From: Rhodococcus sp. B50
GTDB taxonomy: Bacteria; Actinomycetota; Actinomycetes; Mycobacteriales; Mycobacteriaceae
Direction: 5' to 3'
DNA length: 64,000 bases
Assembly (NCBI RefSeq): GCF_013602415.1
Contig: NZ_WPAG02000003.1
Span: 310,001 to 374,000, forward strand
This document shows positions 54,689 to 63,645 of the stretch, one piece after another. Each line of letters opens with the position of its first letter. Positions within the stretch are counted from its first letter, which is position 1. The notes under the pieces are model-generated. The model was not told the DNA's origin. It ran no database searches and saw only the letters and a program-made list of their open reading frames with translations. The translations under genes and the position numbers were made by a program.

Positions 54689-55665
54689 TCGTGCTGCGCA
54701 CACGTTTCACCGACACTTTCGGGATCGAGCACCCGGTGGTGTGCGGTGGCATGACCGGGGTCGGCACCGCGGAGCTGATCTCCGCGGTGGCCAATGCCGG
54801 GGGTTTGGGGTTTCTCACCGCGCTGACGCAACCCACCCCCGAAGCTCTCGTCGCTGAGATCGCCCGGTGCCGGGAGATGACCGATAAGCCGTTCGGTGTC
54901 AATCTCACCCTGCTGCCCACCGTCACTCCCGTGCCGTACGACGACTACCGGGCCGCGATCATCGACAGCGGCATCACCATCGTGGAAACCGCCGGCAGCA
55001 ACCCCCAAGAACATGTGGCGGCGTTCAAAGCCGCCGGGATCAAGGTCATCCACAAAGCGGTAGCGGTCCGGCATGCGATCAAAGCACAGTCCATGGGTGT
55101 CGACGCCGTCAGTATCGACGGGTTCGAGTGCGCCGGCCATCCCGGCAACGAGGACGTCCCCGGCCTGATCCTCATCCCCGCCGCAGCGCGCGTGCTCGCC
55201 ATCCCGATCATCGCCAGTGGCGGATTCGCCACCGGCGACGGATTGGCCGCAGCACTGGCCCTCGGCGCATGCGCAATCAACATGGGCACCCGGTTCGTGG
55301 CCAGCGACGAAGCTCCCGTGCATCCGAACGTCAAGGCCCAGATCGTTGCCAACGACGAACGCCAGACCATCCTCGTGTTCCGAGAGTTCCGTAATACCGC
55401 ACGTGTGGCCCGCAACTCCATATCCGAGACGATCGCAGCCCTCTCCGCCCGCCCTGACGCCACGTTCTCCGACGTCGCACACCTCGCCTCCGGGGTACGC
55501 GGCCGAACGGAAGTGCTGGAGAAGGGGAACATGGAAGGGGGCATGTGGTGGGCCGGTCAATCCCAAGGTCTCATCGATGCCGTGCTTCCCTGCAAGACGA
55601 TCATCTCGGACATCGTGAGCGATGCCGAAGCCGCCATCCGCAGGATTGCCGCCGACCTCGCCTGA
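54685..55665 (+). CDS. Nitronate monooxygenase / 2-nitropropane dioxygenase family protein
   Basis: A 326-residue FMN-dependent TIM-barrel protein. HPVVCGGMTGVGTAELISAVANAGGLGFLTA, GIKVIHKAVAVRHAIKAQSMGVDAVSIDGFECAGHPG and IIASGGFATGDGLAAALALGACAINMGTRFVASDEAPVHPNVK are the typical FMN/phosphate-binding segments. GTG at 54685 overlaps the SMP-30 stop (GTGA); a second GTG at 54691 is possible. Many members do not act on nitro compounds, and in actinobacterial catabolic operons they often accompany crotonases, so the real substrate may be an enoyl- or keto-intermediate. Confidence 0.88.
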   Translation: MIVLRTRFTDTFGIEHPVVCGGMTGVGTAELISAVANAGGLGFLTALTQPTPEALVAEIARCREMTDKPFGVNLTLLPTVTPVPYDDYRAAIIDSGITIVETAGSNPQEHVAAFKAAGIKVIHKAVAVRHAIKAQSMGVDAVSIDGFECAGHPGNEDVPGLILIPAAARVLAIPIIASGGFATGDGLAAALALGACAINMGTRFVASDEAPVHPNVKAQIVANDERQTILVFREFRNTARVARNSISETIAALSARPDATFSDVAHLASGVRGRTEVLEKGNMEGGMWWAGQSQGLIDAVLPCKTIISDIVSDAEAAIRRIAADLA

Positions 55666-55684
55666 CAGGCAGACGGGAGAAGTC

Positions 55685-56569
55685 ATGGAATACACCACCC
55701 TTCGCCACGAAGTCGAGGACGGCATCCTCACCGTGGTCCTCAACCGTCCCGACCGTCTCAATGCGTTCACCGTCGAGATGGCCGACGAACTCGAGCACAC
55801 CTTCGTATCGGTGAATGACGACGACACGGTCCGGGCCGTGATCGTCACCGGAGCAGGGCGCGCGTTCTGCGCCGGCATGGACCTGTCGAGTGAAGGGAAT
55901 GTGTTCGGGCTCGACGAGTCGAAACGCCCCACTCTTGCCGACATGAAGAATCTCGACGACCCCGAATTGCGCCGGATCCGCGACACAGGCGGCCGCGTCA
56001 CCCTCGCAATCCATGCCTGCCGTAAACCGGTGATCGCCGCAATCAACGGTGCGGCCGTCGGAATCGGTGCAACCATGACGCTGGCGATGGACGCGCGCCT
56101 GATGTCGACCCGAGCGCGGTTCGGCCTGGTGTTCGGCAAACTCGGAATAGTGCCCGAAGCGTGCTCGACATGGTTCCTTCCCCGGCTCGTCGGCATGCCC
56201 ACTGCGCTGGATCTGGTCTATAGGGCAGAGATCCTCAACGCCGAGGTCGCATACATCGGCGGGTTGGCGCAGGCGGTCCATGAACCCGAGATGTTGCACA
56301 GCGAAGCGCGCGCGTTGGCGAATGCCTGGACCCACGACCGCTCATCGGTCTCTGTGGCCCTGATGCGCCAGATGCTGCTGCGAAACGCGGCCGCTGCTCA
56401 CCCCGCAGATGCCCACCGCGTCGATTCGCTGGCCATGTTCTACACCAGCATCGGCGACGGCGCCGAGGGAGTGCAGGCCTTCCGCGACAAACGCCCGCCC
56501 GAGTTCCACGACAAGGCCTCAGCCATGCCGCCGTTCTACGAAGAGTGGATCGAGACAACGACGCCGTGA
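55685..56569 (+). CDS. Enoyl-CoA hydratase/isomerase family protein
   Basis: A 294-residue crotonase: VVLNRPDRLNAFTVEMADEL, VIVTGAGRAFCAGMDLSSEGN (oxyanion hole), PVIAAINGAAVGIGATMTLAMDARLMSTRARFGLVFGKLGIVPEACSTWFLPRLVG and the catalytic Glu of IVPEA. The C-terminal PPEFHDKASAMPPFYEEW is typical of a longer subgroup. It starts 20 bases after the nitronate monooxygenase-like gene with GGGAGA as RBS and closes the three-gene operon begun by the lactonase. Confidence 0.92.
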   Translation: MEYTTLRHEVEDGILTVVLNRPDRLNAFTVEMADELEHTFVSVNDDDTVRAVIVTGAGRAFCAGMDLSSEGNVFGLDESKRPTLADMKNLDDPELRRIRDTGGRVTLAIHACRKPVIAAINGAAVGIGATMTLAMDARLMSTRARFGLVFGKLGIVPEACSTWFLPRLVGMPTALDLVYRAEILNAEVAYIGGLAQAVHEPEMLHSEARALANAWTHDRSSVSVALMRQMLLRNAAAAHPADAHRVDSLAMFYTSIGDGAEGVQAFRDKRPPEFHDKASAMPPFYEEWIETTTP

Positions 56570-56615
56570 ACACCTACTGCATCCCCGCTCCAATCAACCG
56601 AACAAAGAAAGTCTC

Positions 56616-56798
56616 ATGAAGTGCACTGTCCTTATGCATGAACTCCGCCAGGAAATCGGACTACCGCTCGGCGACGGCATCCCCGCTGATTCGTCCGCAT
56701 CTCTGATGGTCTCAGCCGATGCTCTGAGCGCGTGGGGCGCAGAGACCGAAGCGGCCGCAACACGCGGGTTGGCAGCGATGCTCCATCAGTGTCTCTGA
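56616..56798 (+). CDS. Hypothetical small protein
   Basis: A 60-residue frame 47 bases after the hydratase stop, MKCTVLMHELRQEIGLPLGDG..., ending TEAAATRGLAAMLHQCL. The ribosome site is a weak AAAGAAAG. I do not recognise it; it may be a truncated remnant at the border of the decayed zone that follows. Confidence 0.35.
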   Translation: MKCTVLMHELRQEIGLPLGDGIPADSSASLMVSADALSAWGAETEAAATRGLAAMLHQCL

Positions 56799-56997
56799 AT
56801 ACCGAGCCTTCCACTTCACCACCTCGGCTCGTGATGATCGGTTCGTGCAGGGCATCGAACTCTCAACGGATCAGGACTGGAGAAGCCCCGCGCCCGGTTG
56901 GAGCCCCCTTCCCGATCACGGGGAAAGTGGCCCGCCGCACTTCGCACGGAATGCGCCCGTGTGCGAGTGTTCGACGTCTCCTACCCGAAACACGTAC

Positions 56998-57315
56998 TTA
57001 CATCGGGGCTACTGTCCGTCGGCCGAGGAATTCGTCGAGCCCTTTCCTCACGCCCGCGGTGGGAATGGTGGTTGCGAACCATGCGGCCTCGACAGCGAGT
57101 CCTTCGTCGATGGGCACGTTGAGGCCGCGGGTGACGGCAGCGAGACAGGCATGCACTGCGGTCGGTGCGTACCGCCAACTCCAACGCGGTGGACAGCAGC
57201 TCGGTGGCCGGGACGACGTGATTGATCAAACCCATCTCGTAGGCGCGGTGGGCATCGACCGCGTCGCCGGTAAGGATCATTTCGAGGGCCCGTTTGCGGC
57301 CGATATGACGTGGTA
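56998..57315 (-). pseudogene. Truncated enoyl-CoA hydratase, broken beside the IS110 element
   Basis: Reading the minus strand gives IGRKRALEMILTGDAVDAHRAYEMGLINHVVPATELLSTALELA, then after a frame change TDRSACLAAVTRGLNVPIDEGLAVEAAWFATTIPTAGVRKGLDEFLGRRTVAPM and a stop at 56998. This is the C-terminal half of a crotonase. The N-terminal half is missing where the IS110 transposase region begins (about 57310), and there is at least one frameshift near 57180. Confidence 0.75.
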
Positions 57316-58590
57316 GCCGTTGTGATCGGGAGTGTCGCTAGCTCCTCTGTCAAGCAGCAACGTCCATAAGTGATGATTGGTCCGCGACCATCGCTCGGAA
57401 GACGACGTCCGACAATCGGCGTTTGAGGACGCGGAGTGCTTCCATCCCGCCATCTCCACCTGCCTTTCGGCGAGCCAAGAGAGCGCGTGCGTCCTCGTGG
57501 CACCGTGCCTGAGTGAGCGCGATCCGGTGTATCGCGGCGTTGAGTTGTCGGTTTCCGGTGCGCGAGAGTCGATGTCGGGCATGATTCGATGACCACACCG
57601 GGATCGGTGCAGTTCCGTTGTGCCGGGCGAAGGAGTCCTTGGAACGGAACCGGTCGATACCGGCGGTCTCACCGATGATCTTCGCCGCCGTCAAGGCGGC
57701 GCAGCCGGGGATCGCCAGCAACGACGGCGCCAGCATCGTCGTCCGGGAAGTGATCTCTGCAGCGAGCTCATCGATCTCGACGGTGAGACGACGCAGGTGG
57801 TCGACGAGACGGACAGCCAGGTCCGCGACCAACCCGGAAAACGTCGCAACGTGCACCCCGATCTTGTCGAAAGCGCTGGTCCGATCCAATTTTGTGGGCG
57901 GTCGCCAGGCTGGGTCGAGCTCGTGCAGATGCCACCGCAGTCGGGAGATGATGCGGGTGCGTTCGGCGACGAGGTCCTCCCGGTGGTCGACCAGCAATCG
58001 AATCTCGCGGTCTGCGCCGTCGAGGCGGGCTATAGGTAGATCCGGCTCGCGCAGTGCTGCGCGGGCGACCGCGAGAGCATCGATGGGATCAGACTTGCCG
58101 TAGGTGCGGGCAGCATCACGCGAGTTCGCCATCAGTTTCGGCGATACCCGGACCACTCGCTCACCGGCGGCGAGCAGATCTCGTTCGAGACGGCGGCTCA
58201 GGTGCCGGCAATCCTCAATCGCCCAGAGGCGGTCGTTGCCTTGTCCGGTCGCCCATTGCAGCAGTGTCAGGTGGTCTTTGCTGGTGGTGCCAATGGTTTT
58301 CGTCGATAGCTGCCGACCTGCCTGATCGGCGGCGACAGCGGTATGAGTGCGCTTGTGTGCGTCGATTCCGATGACCATCATGATGGTATGTCTCCCTCCC
58401 AGCGACGGGTCGGTGGCATAGACCGGTCGATCGGCATATCCCAGTGGGGGCGACGCCACGCTCCTCTCAAGCCAGATCGGCCGGTCCGCTTTGTATCGAC
58501 CGGCCGCACTACGGACACAAGCCACGAAGGCGTAGATAACGGTGGAGCGAACCGGTCGACCCCATCAAGCGTGACACTGGGATAACGGTT
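57310..58590 (-). mobile_element. IS110-family insertion sequence (borders approximate)
   Basis: Defined by the DEDD transposase at 57350-58381. The right border is near 57310, where the broken crotonase gene resumes. The left border is not visible because IS110 elements lack long terminal repeats and an IS256 fragment begins nearby. Confidence 0.7.
57350..58381 (-). CDS. IS110-type DEDD transposase
   Basis: A 343-residue transposase. The N-terminal RuvC-like part has MMVIGIDAHKRTHTAVAAD (first Asp), IEDCRHLSRRLERDLLAAG (Glu) and GKSDPIDALAVARAAL (the two further Asp), and the C-terminal transposase_20 domain has LAIPGCAALTAAKIIGETAGIDRF, FARHNGTAPIPVWSSN and RTGNRQLNAAIHRIALTQ with the conserved Ser. 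The start at 58381 follows GGGAGGGAGA. All catalytic residues are present, so it may be functional. Confidence 0.9.
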   Translation of the reverse strand: MMVIGIDAHKRTHTAVAADQAGRQLSTKTIGTTSKDHLTLLQWATGQGNDRLWAIEDCRHLSRRLERDLLAAGERVVRVSPKLMANSRDAARTYGKSDPIDALAVARAALREPDLPIARLDGADREIRLLVDHREDLVAERTRIISRLRWHLHELDPAWRPPTKLDRTSAFDKIGVHVATFSGLVADLAVRLVDHLRRLTVEIDELAAEITSRTTMLAPSLLAIPGCAALTAAKIIGETAGIDRFRSKDSFARHNGTAPIPVWSSNHARHRLSRTGNRQLNAAIHRIALTQARCHEDARALLARRKAGGDGGMEALRVLKRRLSDVVFRAMVADQSSLMDVAA

Positions 58591-58711
58591 GATCCGGTTT
58601 TGGCCGACACGCGACGCGGCGCCCGGACTCGCCGACCAGGTGAACCTGCGTGGTGGAGACCACCGCGGACGAGCACGACCGCACGGGCTTGCTTGGCGAG
58701 AAGGCACCATC
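58382..58711 (-). other. Non-coding end of the IS110 element, possible bridge RNA region
   Basis: The 330 bases upstream of the IS110 transposase have no gene. They include a stem GGCCGGTC/GACCGGCC with an 11-base loop around 58473-58505. In IS110-group elements the bridge RNA that guides recombination is encoded in this position, so I flag it as a candidate. The distal part belongs to the IS256 fragment. Confidence 0.4.
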
Positions 58712-59768
58712 ATGACCGAAACACTCGATCCCATGGATCAGCCGAAGATCGATCCCCAGCAGCTGGCGCAGCAGTTGCTCGCCCAATCCAAAGCCGACGG
58801 CGTCGAGCTGGTCGGCCCGAACGGCCTGCTCAACCAACTCACCGCCACCGTGCTCGAAACCGCCCTCGAAGCGGAAATGGATGAGCACCTCGGCTACGAG
58901 AAACACCAGGTCGAAGGGAGAAACAACGGGAATTCCCGCAACGGCCGGCGCACCAAGACCGTGCTGACCGAGATCGGCCCCGTGCAGATCCAGGTCCCGC
59001 GAGACACCGATGCCTCCTTCGACCCGCAGATCGTCAAGAAACGCCAACGCCGCCTGACCGGAGTCGACGAGATCATCTTGTCGCTGTCGGTGAAAGGGCT
59101 AACCACCGGTGAGATCGCCGCGCACTTCGACGACGTCTACGGCGCAACGGTGTCGAAGGAAACGATCAGCAAGATCACCGACAAGGTGCTCGCCGAGATG
59201 GCCGAATGGTCGGCCCGTCCACTCGACTCGGTCTATCCGGTGCTGTTCATCGATGCCATCCACGTCAAGATCCGCGATGGGCAGGTCGCCAATCGGCCCG
59301 TCTACGTCGCCGTCGGTGTCACCACCGCCGGTGAACGCGACATCCTCGGCTTGTGGGCCGGCGACGGCGGTGAAGGCGCGAAGTTCTGGTTGGCGGTGCT
59401 CACGGAGATCAAGAACCGCGGTGTCGAGGACGTGTGTATCGCCGTCTGCGACGGGCTCAAGGGTCTGCCCGAGGCGATCACCACCGTGTGGCCACCGACG
59501 GTGGTGCAGACCTGCCTGATCCATCTGCTGCGCAATACCTTCCGGTATGCCGCCCGACAGTACTGGGACGAGATGTCCCGGGATCTGCGGCCGATCTACA
59601 CCGCTCCGACCGAGGCAGCGGCGAAGGAACGGTTCGGCGAGTTCGCCGGTAAGTGGGGACCGCGCTATCCGGCAATCGTCCGGATGTGGGAAACAGCTGG
59701 TCGGAGTTCGTGCCCTTCCTCGACTACGACGCCGAGATCCGCCGGGTGATCTGCTCGACGGATGTAAT
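58712..59768 (+). pseudogene. IS256-type (mutator) transposase, frameshifted and truncated
   Basis: The frame from 58712 encodes a typical mutator transposase: NGLLNQLTATVLETALEAEMDEHLGYEK, NGRRTKTVLTEIGPVQIQVPRDT, VLFIDAIHVKIRDGQVANRPVYVAVGV (first Asp) and DGLKGLPEAITTVWP (second Asp). Near 59693 one A appears to be missing (GTGGGAAACAGC), shifting the frame; the correct continuation NSWSEFVPFLDYDAEIRRVICST lies in the next frame. It stops matching the family after CSTDVIV (about 59768), before the catalytic Glu. It is therefore inactive. Confidence 0.88.
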
Positions 59769-60526
59769 CGTCAAGGGTTCTGCAGGTTTCGGTGGGTTTC
59801 GCCTTGTTGAGGACGGTGGGTGCGGGCATGTGCTCATCGAGGGTGATCGTGTCCCGAAGTCAGGGCTGGCCGGCAGGCCACCGCGGAGCGGATCGCCTTG
59901 ACGCAGGGCGCGATCACCCTAGGCTCGGCGGGGTCGAACACCGAAGTCGGCGGTGCCGGTGTGCGCGGGCCGGCGGGGCTGCCACCCGGCGATGAGGGTC
60001 TCGTAGGCGCGTTCGGCGACCTCGATGACTTCCCGTTCGTGCCGACGCAACTGTTTGTCGTTGTAGTCGTATCCGGGACCACGGTGGGCGTGTGCGCGAG
60101 GTGCGCCCGCGGTCAGCATTCGGTCCGGTGCGGTCATCCGACCGCCGCGAACTGTTGCGCCCCCGGGTTCAGTGGAGGCTCTCGACGACCCGCTCGGTTG
60201 TTCCGATTCAACTCCGCATGGACCTTGTGGGCTCCGTAGACGATGTCGTTTTCGCGGGGACTCGGTGGATCTACTTGTTAAGTCGCCGTCGCGAACCGTC
60301 CTGCCGTCAACATCGCGGGGCCTGGGTGCCACTCGTCCTGCTCGGGGTCGGCACGCTCTGCCTGCTCGCCTGGTGGCTGCACCCGAAGGCCGGTGAGCAG
60401 AACCCTGCGCACATGCGCCCTGGCGCCGAGCAGCGACGGTAGGACCAGCACCTCCCTGTTATGACTATGATTATCGCCATAACGCAAACATAGGCCTACT
60501 GTTCTAGCCATAGAGGACAAGGAGGA
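59769..60526. other. Junction region between the IS256 fragment and hipB
   Basis: About 0.75 kb. A minus-strand frame at 60137-59919 (MTAPDRMLTAGAPRAHAHRGPGYDYNDKQLRRHEREVIEVAERAYETLIAGWQ) reads protein-like and then breaks into another frame (FDPAEPRVIAPCVKAIRSAVACRPAL), which suggests a decayed gene. I cannot name it. Confidence 0.35.
60458..60483. promoter_or_regulatory. Inverted repeat upstream of hipB, candidate HipB operator
   Basis: GTTATG (60458-60463) and CATAAC (60478-60483) with a 14-base spacer, 44-69 bases before hipB, the usual place for HipB autorepression. An AT-rich stretch surrounds it, unlike the GC-rich neighbourhood. Confidence 0.55.
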
Positions 60527-60817
60527 ATGATGGCCGGGTACAAGATCGACCGACAAGTCGCCGCCTTCGGCGAGCACGTGCGCGGCTGGCGCATGGTGCT
60601 GGGCCTTACCGCCCAGCAGGTCGCCGAGCGCGCCGACATCACCCGCGACACCCTGCGCAAGATCGAGACCGGCGATCCGGGCGTGAGCTTCCGCAATGTC
60701 GTCCAAGTACTCCGGGCACTCGGCGTGCTCGACCGGACCGTCGACGCGATCGACCCCCTGAACAGCGACATCGGGCGGCTCCGGGCAGGCAACCTCACCA
60801 AGAAGCGCGCCCGATGA
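60527..60817 (+). CDS. hipB: HipB-like XRE-type antitoxin
   Basis: A 96-residue protein with an XRE helix-turn-helix (FGEHVRGWRMVLGLTAQQVAERADITRDTLRKIETGDPGVSFRNVVQVLRALGVL). GGAGG lies before the tandem ATG at 60527/60530. Its end overlaps the ATG of the HipA-like gene by four bases (ATGA). It should repress the operon, alone and with HipA, and neutralise the kinase. Confidence 0.88.
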   Translation: MMAGYKIDRQVAAFGEHVRGWRMVLGLTAQQVAERADITRDTLRKIETGDPGVSFRNVVQVLRALGVLDRTVDAIDPLNSDIGRLRAGNLTKKRAR

Positions 60818-62064
60818 CCACGGTCGAGGTCTTCATCGACGAAAAGGGCAGCGTCCGGACGGTCGGCCAGGCGCACGTCACCCGAAGCCGTGGCCGGATC
60901 TCCACGACATTTCTCTACGACCCCCAATACCTCTCGGGCGATGGCATGAGTATCGACCCAGCGCTTCCGCTTGTGGCAGGATCGCAACACCAAAGCGGCC
61001 TCGTGCGAGCCTTCGCCGACAGCGCTCCGGACCGGTGGGGGCGAAACCTGATCGAAAAGGGCGAGCGCGCCCGCGCCCGCGAGGAGAGCAGAACACCGCG
61101 CCGCCTGGACGACCTCGACTTCCTGCTCGGAGTCAGCGACGATACCCGCCAGGGCGCACTGCGCTTCAGGCTTGCTGGGGATAGAGCGTTCCTCGGAAAA
61201 CCCTCGACCGTCCCTCAACTGGTGTCGCTACCCGAGTTGCTGCACGCGGCTGATGAGGTCGCCTCCAATGAGGATCCTGCACAAGCGATCAAGCAACTCC
61301 TCGACACAGGCACGACAGGCCTCGGCGGCGCACGTCCGAAGGCGTCGATTCGACTCGAGGACGGAGCACTGGCAATCGCGAAGTTCCCGCACGGCAGCGA
61401 CCAGTGGGACGTGATGGCATGGGAGGCCACGGCGCTCGATCTGATGGAACGCGCCGGGGTCCGCACCCCCCACAGGAGGCTCACCCGCGTAGGAGAACGC
61501 AGCGTCCTGATCCTGCGCAGGTTCGATCGCACGAACGAGGGGCACCGCATCGGGTACATCAGCGCAATGACGGCCCTCGGCGCATCCGACGGCGAACACC
61601 GCGACTACGCCGACATCGCCGAGGCGATCCGGGACCTCTCCCGTTCCCCTAGGGCGGACCACCACGAGCTTTTCGACCGCGTCGTCGCCAGCGTGGTACT
61701 GGGCAACACCGACGACCATCTGCGCAACCACGGCTTTCTCGCAGACCACCGCTCGTGGACCATCAGCCCCGTGTTCGACGTGAACCCGACCCCGGACCCG
61801 TGGCGAGCACGGTCGACTTCGATCATGGGAGCCGACACGCATCCCGAAGAAGCCGAAACCCTGCTGGCTCTCGCGGAGGACTGCAGCCTGAACGCCGCAC
61901 AGGCCCGAGAGAAGATGCGCCGCGTCGCTGGAGCACTGTCCAGCTGGCGCGACGCCGCGCGCAACAATGGCCTCCACACCCAGGAGATCACCATGATGGC
62001 CGAATCGATCCAGCCGCGGCTGGAGGCCGTGCTTGCAGCTGCAACCACCGGAGCAAGCACATGA
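60814..62064 (+). CDS. hipA: HipA-like serine/threonine kinase toxin
   Basis: A 416-residue HipA-fold kinase. The N-terminal subdomain is followed by the Gly-rich GLGGARPKA (169-177, ATP loop), Lys190 in AIAKFP, the catalytic loop NTDDHLRNHGF (298-308) and the metal-binding Asp322 in SPVFDVNP. All the key residues for kinase activity are present, so the toxin looks intact. Members of this family phosphorylate glutamyl-tRNA synthetase or related targets and cause growth arrest. It is translationally coupled to hipB. Confidence 0.9.
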   Translation: MTTVEVFIDEKGSVRTVGQAHVTRSRGRISTTFLYDPQYLSGDGMSIDPALPLVAGSQHQSGLVRAFADSAPDRWGRNLIEKGERARAREESRTPRRLDDLDFLLGVSDDTRQGALRFRLAGDRAFLGKPSTVPQLVSLPELLHAADEVASNEDPAQAIKQLLDTGTTGLGGARPKASIRLEDGALAIAKFPHGSDQWDVMAWEATALDLMERAGVRTPHRRLTRVGERSVLILRRFDRTNEGHRIGYISAMTALGASDGEHRDYADIAEAIRDLSRSPRADHHELFDRVVASVVLGNTDDHLRNHGFLADHRSWTISPVFDVNPTPDPWRARSTSIMGADTHPEEAETLLALAEDCSLNAAQAREKMRRVAGALSSWRDAARNNGLHTQEITMMAESIQPRLEAVLAAATTGAST

Positions 62065-62628
62065 ACGGAACGCAGATCGGAGCAGACGACAGGCGAGACG
62101 GAAAGTCGTCCGCAGCACACCTTTCCTCATCCGTCAGCGCTCGTCATGCTCCATCCGCAACAACGACCCGCCCAGCGAGCGCGGAGCTCCCACCTCTGCC
62201 CATCCCGCCAGCTCCGCCCATCGCCGGAGATCCTCGACTTCACCGTGAAATGGGCACTGTTTGATGACCGTGGCGACGAACATATCCCGACCACCTTCGG
62301 CATCAGCGGACCAGCTCCGTCATGCGGATGTCACGGTCGAGACGAGCAGCGGTCGCAGCGCGGGGGTCGCCGACGAAGCCGGCTTCCTCGAGAACATCGG
62401 CGTCGTGGCGGGACGAGGCCGGCACCACCCGTCCCACCGGTGGCGAGACTGTGCAGGATCTGAAGGAAGTCGTCGCGGCCGAAGGGAACGCCGATCACCT
62501 TGCACAGGGCATCCGCGAAAGGGATCGCGCTGTTGCGGTAGCGGCCTTCGCCCGTTGCGAAACGGGGGCACCCCCTGATGAAACCGTCAAATCCGATCGC
62601 AGGGACGCGACTGGGTGCAGATCGAGAT
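62065..62628. other. Non-coding or decayed stretch after hipA
   Basis: A frame starting at 62061 overlaps the hipA stop (67 codons, low complexity) and is probably not real. On the minus strand, around 62450-62580, GRYRNSAIPFADALCKVIGVPFGRDDFLQILHSLATGG reads protein-like, without a recognisable family. Confidence 0.3.
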
Positions 62629-62937
62629 GCAGCCGCAGAGCTTTCGTCGAACGCGGCAAGCGTTCTCGTCGAGAGCTTCCCGACCGCGTCGCCGTCGAGA
62701 CGACACACCGAAACCGAGCGAACCTGCTCCGCTCGAGCCTTCGACTCACGCGGCATACCCGATTCGTCAGGTTCGACGAGAACCTGAAATGCGAATACGT
62801 GTGCCGTGGTACTCGTCAACGGCTCCACAGTGACCGCCCCCTTGACCGAGCCGCTCCGCCGTCGCATTGGCGCGATCATTGCTCACCACAACGGCGGGTC
62901 GACGCTTGGCCGCCCCATCCCCTCTCAGCCGAACCAT
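62629..62937 (-). pseudogene. MazF/PemK-type toxin, frameshifted
   Basis: From the ATG at 62937 the minus strand reads AAKRRPAVVVSNDRANATAERLG, then in another frame AVTVEPLTSTTAHVFAFQVLVEPDESGMPRESKARAEQVRSVSVCRLDG..., then in a third ALRLHLDL. Together these form a MazF-type endoribonuclease with the VVVSND and EQVRSV signatures, interrupted by two frameshifts (near 62840 and 62640) and lacking the normal N-terminal strand. It is no longer functional, and no antitoxin is seen. Confidence 0.7.
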
Positions 62938-63307
62938 CACGATGCGCAGATGCTCTGAGGATGTCGAACCAGTCCTCGGGCAGCCGAAACTCGCTGCAAG
63001 GACGCCGATCCCGCGCTCAGATAAACGCCACGAGCAAGAATTTCTCGTAAAGGGCCGGCCTGCCGCGGCGCGCGTGCCGGCAGACCCCTGTTCGGGGACC
63101 GTCACCACCTCGACCCAGCCTCGGCGGTCGCTCGTGACAGGAGCAGCGTGGGCAGCTCGCTCTGGGCGTTCACCGCACGACCGGGCCGATCGAGCCATCA
63201 AGAATCAACTTTGCCGCCTCGTCCGAGCACCCCGGCCCGGCGGCCGCGATCACCCTCGACGCTACCGAGCACGCACCAGCTGGGGGCGGGTAGCCCGACG
63301 GGAACGT
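62938..63307. other. Unassigned stretch
   Basis: About 370 bases between two pseudogenes. No supported gene, repeat or regulatory element. Confidence 0.35.
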
Positions 63308-63645
63308 CTACCCCTGTACACCCGGCAGCGGGGAACCCACCGTGAACTTCGCACCGAACGGATCGGTGATCTCCGCGGTCCGCCCGTACGGCATGTCCAC
63401 CGGATATCCGCGCTACCCCCACCGGCCCGGGCCGCGGCGACGACCGCGTCGGCATTGACGGCCTGGAAGAGCGTGCCCCACGAGGACGCCGAGGCGGATG
63501 GGTCGCCCACGATACCGCCGACCTCGTGCCCATCCGGTCTGCGCAGAAAAGTGAAGTCCACGCCGGGCAGGTCGTCGTTCCCGTCCAGAGTGAAGTCGAA
63601 CACCGCCGCGTAGAACTAGAACTCCACGCCGGGCCAGGATTCGGG
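63308..63645 (-). pseudogene. VOC (glyoxalase/bleomycin-resistance) family protein, broken
   Basis: The minus strand contains FYAAVFDFTLDGNDDLPGVDFTFLRRPDGHEVGGIVGDPSASASSWGTLF, then after a frameshift near 63410 YPVDMPYGRTAEITDPFGAKFTVGSPLPGVQG and a stop. This is a VOC-fold domain in which an in-frame TAG (63614-63616), apparently created by a 6-base duplication (TTCTAGTTCTAC), interrupts the start. It is inactive as it stands. Confidence 0.7.

Noticed and set aside
54427..56202. 591-codon minus-strand frame opposite the SMP-30, nitronate monooxygenase and crotonase genes
   Set aside because: Antisense shadow of three well-supported genes, with no domain.
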